Of a stretch of DNA of 64,000 nucleotides, positions 56,811 to 64,000 are shown one piece after another; positions within the stretch are counted from its first letter, which is position 1; every line of letters begins with the position of its first letter. The notes under the pieces are model-generated. The model saw only the letters and a list, made by a program, of their open reading frames with translations. It made no database searches and had not been told where the DNA came from. The DNA lies in assembly GCA_029204225.1 (NCBI GenBank), contig CM055114.1:19459273-19523272 (forward strand), in the 5' to 3' direction. Position numbers and translations under genes: made by a program. Source of the DNA: Diphasiastrum complanatum (taxonomy: Eukaryota; Streptophyta; Lycopodiopsida; Lycopodiales; Lycopodiaceae).

Positions 56811-58344
56811 TGGAGTATGGAGAACGCGAACGGAGAAGAGAGTAGAAATATTTGCGGAACAGCTCTCCCATTACAATGGGCTGCTAGATGCAAAAACAGT
56901 CTAATTGAATGTTTATGCTAAGTATAATCACAACTTAAATGTTCTGTTGCCCAACATGATTTTATAAATTAGTTCATACTCACAAGAATACAGAAATGAG
57001 TACAGTCCACCGAAGAGATTAGAAATGGTTTGTGTGTGGTATAACTGAAAATGAATTTAATCAGAAGTCTAGTTTTGAAATAGATTGAAAGAGCAATATG
57101 ACAGTGTAAGTTTCTCAGGCGTCAAAAACAGCCATCGTTTGATCAAAAACTGGGGAGTCATAGACGTCCGTGTTCTGATTAGAGTGAGTGAACAATTGTT
57201 ATCAAACAACAATGAAGTGCATTCAACTCACAATAAGCATTCATCTACGTTATACACAAATATAAAAGCGTATTGCTGTTATATTACACTGAAGCACAAC
57301 AAATAACAGTTACAACCAGAATGACGGCATAACTAGGAGGCCCAAAATCATTCGTTTCATGGATGGAGCATCACGTAGAGTGTGCCTATATGATCCATTT
57401 ATAGAATTCATCCATGTATTAATTATAGTAAATATTTTTCACCTAATTAGGTAAGGCGTTGTACTTGGAAGTATTTGGCTTGTGTGACAACTATACATGG
57501 TGTATACAGTCAACGAATCAGGGAATGTTGACGCGGACGAGGACGTTGCAAATTCTCTCACTTCGCATTTTACGTGAAGTGGCTTTCTCTCACTTCGCAT
57601 TTTTGGGAAGTGGCTGGGAACGTTCCTCGTTGAAAATAGACGACTGTCGAGATTTTTCTCTCTCTTTGGGATTTTGCAAAAAAGCCGACAATGTTCTTAA
57701 AAAGGTGAAGGTGCCCTTAAAATAGTTTAACTTCTTCAAAATAGTTGAAAGGAAGAAGCTGAAGGCAAGAAGCTGACACTGTCGCAAAAAGCCGACACTG
57801 TTGCATTTCAAAAAAATGCGAAAAGCCGACACTGCTGAAAATAGTTGAATTGTTGAACTATGCTGAAGTGTCGCATTTCGGGAAAAGCCGACACTGTCGC
57901 ATTTCGAAAAAAGCCAACACTGTCGCATTTCGAAAAAAGTCGACACTATTAAAAACATAGTCATTTCTGCAGACTGTTGTGACACTTAGTGTATTTTTGC
58001 AGACTGTTGCGACGCTTAGTGTATTTCTACAGAGTTGTTCTAAATGCTAATTCGTGGAAGTCCAAGTCTTCAATGATCTTCAAATAATTGAACTTAACAT
58101 TTGAACTTGAAATATGATAGGATTGGTTACCCTTTGTTGGAGATCAGCCAGAAGTCCGTTGTAGAAGTTCTTCAAATAATTTGGCTGTCTAAGTTATGAT
58201 TCCTACAAGTATCAGATGAGCAGACGTAGAACCAAAGTTGGTTTCACCTGATCCTAGATCAACGATCAATAGACGTGCAGGAAGAATCTTGAAATAGAAA
58301 TTAGTCATTCACCAAGGAGGCAACTGTGGGCTTAATTTCCAACA
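56811..58344 (+). mobile_element. Probable solo LTR or truncated Copia LTR inserted in the repeat
   Basis: About 1.5 kb that is absent from the second copy of the host repeat at 60440-60990. Its right end, TAATTTCCAACA, mirrors the TGTTGGAAAT start of the minus-strand Copia LTRs, so this would be the same family in plus orientation. Inside, at 57770-57955, AAAAGCCGACACTGTCGCATTTCG-like units of about 28 bp repeat (also seen once near 35924). A 33-bp unit is duplicated at about 57966-58030. No target duplication could be resolved. Confidence 0.6.
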
Positions 58345-58359
58345 CCGTCGACAACATGA

Positions 58360-58575
58360 GCGAGTGACTTTATGGTAGAAGTACACCTAACATGTGGTTG
58401 AAAACAATGGGAACTGCTGTGGCAGGCTCTCCCAACATATTGTTCAACACATACATCCTAAAAATCATCAATATTGGCAATTATCATGGTAGCAAGGGGT
58501 CACATTTTGATGCAAGGTTGGTGGGTCATGGGTGTAAGTCCCAGCTCTAAAGCATCTGCCACCCTTCAATAAATG
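58360..58575. repeat. Right part of the interrupted repeat
   Basis: Collinear with about 60780-60990: shared blocks 'ggtagcaaggggtc/ccgca', 'ttgatgcaaggttggtg' and 'gcatc(t/c)(g/a)ccacccttc'. With 56470-56805 it reconstructs one repeat unit split by the LTR-like insertion. Confidence 0.7.
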
Positions 58576-60160
58576 ATGTGGTTCAATTTGCTTGTTGAAA
58601 GATCATGCTATATACATTTCAATTGAAAGTATTCTAGATTTTGTTGTTAGTGCTATCAAAATGATTCCACCAAACCAGAAAGAGTGCTTCGACTTCTACT
58701 TTTTGTTGAGATGTGTGAAGTTGACATCCATTAATTATGAAGTATTTATCCTTAAAATGTTTTTGTCTTCATGGCTTTACATGAATAACAACATTGATAT
58801 TTATAGTTAGGTGGCATGGGCGAGATATTTTTACAATTTGAGAGGATATGAAGACCACAATATATGAAAGTAATATCTAGATAATTAACTAGGTCGTAGT
58901 TTGTTAAGACACCATTAGTATGCTATATCCATAAGGCTATGTGTATATCTTATCTAGTCATGTCGTATATGAATTGTATAACATGACAATAATATTGAAT
59001 ACAAGGCATCGTCAAAGTTTTAACTGAACACTCCAATTTTCAAATTTTAAAAATATTACCATAACATTTTCTGAATAACTATTTTAGCTATATTTAAAAT
59101 ATTGTATATCAAAATATGTAGTACACATATTTCGTTAATATTTGTAATAGTATTATTAAACTTATATACAATTCTCACATCTATATCATACAATTTTATT
59201 GGTATTACTCAATATATCGATAAAAGATAATTGATATTACACTAATAGTATTAGTATTAATATTATATATAGTTCTAAGTATTATGGTGAATCAAATATT
59301 ATACAATAATTCAAATTGCAATATACTCTTACCAATCTTAGGGTGGTTTTAGACTATATTGCTTGGCAAGTCCCAAATTCAAAATCGAGTCCTCCCATTG
59401 GTCTAGGGAGGAAAAATGGGTCTCCCCCATTTCAAACTTAGCTCGAGTTGCCGCGAAGGGACAACTCTCTACATAGTTCTTCCTTGTATTCTTGTATCCT
59501 TATAAGGTGAGTATTTTTTAAGAGGACGAAGTTTATAGGCAACTGCAAAACTATCTTAAAATGGGCCATGTAAGGCCTTGTAAGCCCTCCCAGTTATTTT
59601 AGTTGATAAAAAAGACAGAGGCGCTAGTATGTGGCACATGAGGTTGTATGGGACCCATGCCACGTAGGGGAAACTCAAGCCCATTTTTGGAACCTAGGGA
59701 CATTGCCCGACATGCTGAGCTACCATGGACAACTTAACAAAAATGGACCAATCAGATTGTAGGGATTCAAACTAGCCAATCAGATTGCAGCCCTTTATTT
59801 GGCACTTGCCAACCAAGTTTGAAAGCGGGGTGGTCCATTGCCCCTCAACTCACTTGTCAAAATTCAAAAAATGGGTTGCAAGTCAAAGGGCCAGGCAAAG
59901 GGACTTGCCGTTAATCTGAAATCACCCTTAAATAAAAGAGGTGGATGGTGTAAACACTAACTTGTGACAAAGATATGTAGTAAAGGATAATGAATTGATC
60001 TCTAAAATATAAGGTTTTAGCAGTATGCAACATGTAACTAGTGCTTATATCATACACTTATGTTGGTATTATTTTATATATGATATAAGAATGCTTTTTG
60101 GTTTCCAAGGGGAGGCTCAAACTTGGGACCAAAGAAACTTTGGCTATCAAGCCAACCTGT
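58576..60160. other. Gene-free, partly very AT-rich DNA
   Basis: 58980-59330 is extremely AT-rich with many ATATT/TATTA runs. No coding frame was recognised; the open frame at 58592-58810 has no domain. Confidence 0.5.
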
Positions 60161-60161
60161 G

Positions 60162-60182
60162 GGGTTGGGTTGGGTTGGGTTG

Positions 60183-60232
<50 letters not shown>
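60162..60232. repeat. (GGGTT)5 followed by (GA)n
   Basis: About five GGGTT pentamers (60162-60187) run directly into about 22 GA units (60188-60232). The pentamer is not the plant telomere unit (TTTAGGG). Confidence 0.9.
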
Positions 60233-60235
<3 letters not shown>

Positions 60236-60439
60236 CATCCTTGAATGATGATATTGAATTGCTAACGTCTTCATAATATCGATTAGTAGAATACTTTTAA
60301 CCATATAGTAACATAATACAATGGTTCAATGTGTAGGTGTAGTATAATGTTCCCATGAAACTAGTACCAAGTGAGTTTTAACCCAGAGCCTTTCGGATGG
60401 ATTACAAATTACTTTTACACCTACCAAGCATCAGCTTTG

Positions 60440-60990
60440 CAAGAAGTTATCATTCTTATTTCAAGGACAAGTTTTATGTAGTAAGTTCTTTACTTAAACA
60501 TGAAGGGCTCTCTTTGGTAGTTAATCAACCCCTTGCCCTTCACAACTTTGCAACCAACATGATAAGGTCATGAATGGAAAGGGCTGTAGGAGGGAGGTCA
60601 AGAGCGTCATAGATTGCAGATCTTGTTCGACTCTTTGTCGAGAGCTTTGGTCAAATTTGGTGATCGACTTTAGTCCCTAGTGCTTTAGGACTTTGTGGCT
60701 AGTTGGATGGTCACAAACAAGGGGAGAGCTCAAGGAGAGAGGCTAGGGCCATGTGTTGGCAGTAGGAGCAGGCGACGTCATGTAGCCAACACGTGGTTGA
60801 CCGCCACATGGGGACTAGGCATGCCAAGCCGTCTCGGCCGACACATCACTCAGCCCACACATTTCCTACATCTTAAAGGTCAACAATACTGACAACTGTC
60901 GTGGTAGCAAGGGGCCGCACCTTGATGCAAGGTTGGTGAGCGACGAGTGTAAGCCCTAGGTCCTAAGGCATCCACCACCCTTCTATGAAG
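60440..60990. repeat. Uninterrupted copy of the repeat split at 56470-58575
   Basis: It corresponds in order to 56470-56805 plus 58360-58575. It lies just upstream of the ceramide glucosyltransferase start and may overlap its promoter. The family is not recognised. Confidence 0.7.
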
Positions 60991-61212
60991 GCAGGCCTGC
61001 CAAGCCACTCACTTACGATCTCTCTCCCCCGGCTAAGACCATCCCAATTTAAGGGCAGGTCACATGTTCAAGTATTCACAGCCGGCCGACTGGATGTCTG
61101 GCCGTTCGTCTGCAGACGGGACGTGCCTCCTCAATATTATATTTGCGACATCTCCAGCACTTTTTGTGTGTGTTTTTGGTTTTGGATCGTAAGCGCGCGC
61201 CGATCTGAGGGC

Positions 61213-62293
61213 ATGGAGGCCGGGAGCTTGTGGCATTGCTTCGATGCATGGCTCTTCTGGCTGAGCGCTGCGTGCTGCCACCCCCTGGCAGTCTTCTTCC
61301 AGATCCAGGTAAACGAGAACAAAGAAAGTAATATTAATTCAAATGAGCTTTGTGAACAGTGATATTTTCATTCAATAGTTGTTGTCTTTAGATGCCAAAC
61401 CAAAAAAAAAGCTCTATCGATCAAAATGAAATGTTTGTACAGTGATTTTCATGGTGTAGTTCTTGTCTGTGGTTGCAAAGCCACAACAAAGTTCTTCCAA
61501 TCCAAATGAAACGTGTGAACTAGTTTTTACCTTTAAATGCAAAGCCAAAAAATGTTCTATAGATATGAACGAGCTGTGTGAACCTTGATTGTCATGGATT
61601 TTGCCAAACGGAAAGAGAAGTTCTATCAATCCATATGAACTTTTTGAACAGAGATTTTCATGGATTAGTTTTTGTCTTTAGATGCAAAAACACAACAAAG
61701 TCTGTCAATCCAAATGAAACATGTGAACGAATTTTTGCCTTTAGATGCAAAGCCAAAAAAAATGATCTATCAATCCAAGTGAGCTGTGTGAACCGTTATT
61801 TTCATGGACTAGTTTTTTTCTTTAGATGCACAGTGATATCATGGACTAGTTCTTGTCTTTTGATCCAGGCTATTTAGATTCTGCACTGTGCATCTACTGA
61901 TTTCAGCTGCAAAAGCAAAGCTCTATCCTCTGTGTTCTAGTAATATTTGTAAACTAGTTAATGTGAGGCATTATTTTGTAGCCAAAACAAAGTTTTAACT
62001 TTTATCCTTTTAAAGGAACTGTGTAAACAGTAATATTTGTATGCTAGCTGTTCCTGGGGCCGCATTATGCATATACTTATTTGAGTATGCAAAACTAAAA
62101 AAGTTCTATCCAGTCCGTGAACAGTGATGTCTATAAACTAGGCATTATTTTCCAAAATCGTATTTAGTTAGGCATTTATAAAAGCTATCTTGATTTTTAG
62201 TCTCTGACAGAGCTTATAAGGTATTTTATTCTTGCAGGGATGCCTGATTTATTTGACACTGGCAGCAGGTTGGGCTTATGCCTCCATCACCAG
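61213..62293 (+). CDS. GCS: Ceramide glucosyltransferase (glucosylceramide synthase), N-terminal exons only
   Basis: Transfers glucose from UDP-glucose to ceramide in the ER/Golgi membrane (family GT21). Two exons are in the window: 61213-61308 and 62238-62293, joined in phase 0 with GT-AG borders; the second ends in phase 2. The product so far is about 50 residues: a short N-terminus, a hydrophobic segment (AWLFWLSAACCHPLAVFF), then QIQGCLIYLTLAAGWAYASI. This matches the first membrane segment of plant ceramide glucosyltransferases (FVQIQGCTICLTLALGW-type). The catalytic D1-D2-D3-(Q/R)xxRW part must lie beyond base 64000. An in-frame ATG at 60985 would add 76 residues but lies in a repeat, so 61213 is preferred. 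Confidence 0.75.
61320..61870. repeat. Tandem 65-80 bp repeat array in intron 1 of the GCS gene
   Basis: About seven imperfect units with the order 'gattttcatgga(c/t)tagtt', 'ttgtctttagatgcaaagcc', 'aaaaaa', 'tctatcaatccaaatgaa' and 'tgtgaac'. Unit length alternates between about 65 and 80 bp, which may mean a two-unit higher-order repeat. More diverged copies may extend to about 62110. Confidence 0.75.
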
Positions 62294-64000
62294 GTACTTT
62301 TCTTATTTCTCTGTGCATCTTGAATGTGCTTTTTCAATCAATCAAAGAATGATCAAATTTAAAAAATGAATAGAATAAAAAACTGTATGGAATAAGATTG
62401 TTTCATTTGGCTGGAACTTATGATTGGATCATAGGATTGCCAAACTAGCTCGAACTCATGATTTAGCCTCATTTTGTGTGGCTGAAATCTACAATCGGAT
62501 TGTACCACCAAACTAGTTCCAACTCCTGATTTAGCTATATGCCAGATGAATTTTAACGAATAAGGTTTTTTGACACATTGGCCTTTTGTAAATAATTTTG
62601 TGAACCATCCGGATACTGGCAGATATATGGGGTAGTGGATTACTTTATAGAGTCTGCGTGCTCCATGTTTGCCACCTACATTTGATACTTTTGTGTCTTT
62701 CCAATATTTTTTGCTTGATTCAAGACCGTTACTTTCTCACCTTGATCACCGACCCATGACTAATACCTTGCTTTGAATACAGCCATTGAGTTTACCTCCA
62801 CAGTCTCCCCCCTTTTCTGAAATGGAAGAAGGGTGCAGCTTGAAATAATTTGAGAACCAGTTTTAGGGTTTTAAAAATGGTAATTTTGATTGTTACTTAC
62901 AAGAAAATTGATTGAAGACAGAGCAGGTATTTTTATAGTTTATAGGCACTCTCTAATTTACAATCGATTTCAATCATTTAGAATGAAAGAGCAAGATGTG
63001 ATTTTGGATGACATAGGCGCTAATATTTTATTAATCAGCCCAAACCCTAAATCAATTCAAATTGGATGAACCAATTCGATTTGGAATTGTGGTTAGAATC
63101 CTAATGAATCAAAGAATGGGGAAATTATGGTTACCTCGTGCACCTCTATGTATGTCCCTTTACTTGAAACACTCCATTCAACACATTTTTTAACACTTGC
63201 TTGAGTTTCATGAGTTTCATTTCAAGTGATGAGTGACCTAGCTCTGATGTGAAGGATCCACATTGCTCATATTACGACCGGTTTGACACAAGATGAGAGC
63301 TTTCATCACTTTAGAAAAGGAGTTCTTGCAAAAGCTTTTTCTATACATAGTTTTTGGGGGCGATTTGAATTGGCCTGATTCGTCCATTTAAATTGGGAAA
63401 GAATCTACACAATCAAGTTTGAACCGTCAAATTGTTTTAGGTTCTAGTTTTGTTCCTAGCCTTCTGTGATAGCAAAGACAAGTGTTAGTTTAGGGTGGAT
63501 CAGGGTACAAGTACACTTGTGTATAGTGTAGACTTTAGTTTATCGGCTCCTTTCTCTTAATTGTTGATTCTTGAGTCACATATGTGAATATTCAGTAGCT
63601 TCAATACTTAGTTTTATAAGTTGTAACTTAACAAGATTGAACTTTGAAGTGCCGTTTGAAACTATTGAGTAGTGAGAGTAAGGGTTGCCTTTTTGCCACC
63701 TTGGTCACATCCACAACTATCTCTGCAACAAAGACATGGTTTGGACTTTATCTAATTGGGCTAGTCTATCATGAATTCAAATCTCTATGCTTTCACGAAT
63801 TATACAAGTCAAGTCCTCAGTAGTGCCTTAATTACCCTAGCCAAGTTAGTCATACCTCTCCTATTGAGGTAAAGGCTATCATTTCGTTCTTTCTTTATCT
63901 ACAGGGGGATGTAACTTGTGAAGACAACGAGTATCCATGTTAGTAGTTTGTCTAGTATGAACATGTATGTCACTTATCTTGGTATTCTCAAGCCTCATCT
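62294..64000 (+). other. Intron 2 of the GCS gene (incomplete)
   Basis: From the GTAC donor at 62294 to the window end I found no further exon matching the next conserved region. The intron is therefore at least 1.7 kb unless the gene is truncated. No transposon protein was recognised here. Confidence 0.55.

Noticed and set aside
60162-60187. GGGTT pentamer run as an interstitial telomere
   Set aside because: Land-plant telomere repeat is normally TTTAGGG; five GGGTT units next to a GA tract are better explained as a microsatellite.
60985-61212. N-terminal extension of ceramide glucosyltransferase from an upstream in-frame ATG
   Set aside because: The extension has no similarity to the family, overlaps a dispersed repeat, and the product from 61213 already gives a normal N-terminus.
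1-64000. CRISPR arrays, bacterial operons, rRNA genes
   Set aside because: The window is plant nuclear DNA with spliced genes; no direct-repeat/spacer array, ribosomal RNA or intact tRNA was seen.

Overview
This is a nuclear genomic window from a land plant with a large, repeat-rich genome. Three conserved plant genes with GT-AG introns can be read directly. Between them lie nested LTR retrotransposons (Copia and Gypsy types), a decayed hAT DNA transposon and many long AG/CT/TA microsatellites. The species cannot be fixed from the sequence; a spore-bearing vascular plant (fern or lycophyte) is only a guess.

Layout. 1-1476: upstream DNA with two tandem duplications. 1477-13733 (+): alpha-galactosidase, 15 coding exons, all catalytic segments present. 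Its intron 11 is about 8.1 kb and holds a microsatellite, a palindromic GGTACC-rich array, a GC-rich hAT element (about 5.2-10.6 kb) and a Gypsy integrase scrap. 13734-19094: intergenic DNA with a (TA)n tract and a decayed minus-strand Copia element. 19095-24656 (+): a complete, young LTR retrotransposon with a 5-bp target duplication, near-identical 646-648 bp LTRs, a tRNA-Met type primer-binding site, a polypurine tract and one intact 1026-codon ORF. That ORF starts as a Copia Gag with zinc knuckle but continues into about 760 residues of unrecognised protein instead of protease, integrase and RT. 25.8-38.0 kb: a nest of broken Copia and Gypsy elements on both strands. 39876-44491 (+): replication protein A 32-kDa subunit (RPA2), 10 exons. 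44.5-60.2 kb: gene-free DNA with Gypsy and Copia scraps, an unusual 'DUF7869-like' mobile-element ORF, LTR fragments and a repeat interrupted by an LTR insertion. 61213 to the window end (+): the first two exons of ceramide glucosyltransferase; the remaining exons lie beyond the window.

The three host genes (lysosomal/apoplastic glycosidase, DNA replication/repair, sphingolipid synthesis) share no pathway and are simply neighbours. The main novelty candidate is the 19.1-24.7 kb Gag-plus-unknown-tail retroelement. Its tail is recognisable a second time in the decayed Copia element at 16.3-18.5 kb, which still has integrase remnants and the same LTR-end/primer-site junction. That makes a non-autonomous/autonomous family relationship plausible. 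Exon borders, frames and LTR ends were all read by eye.
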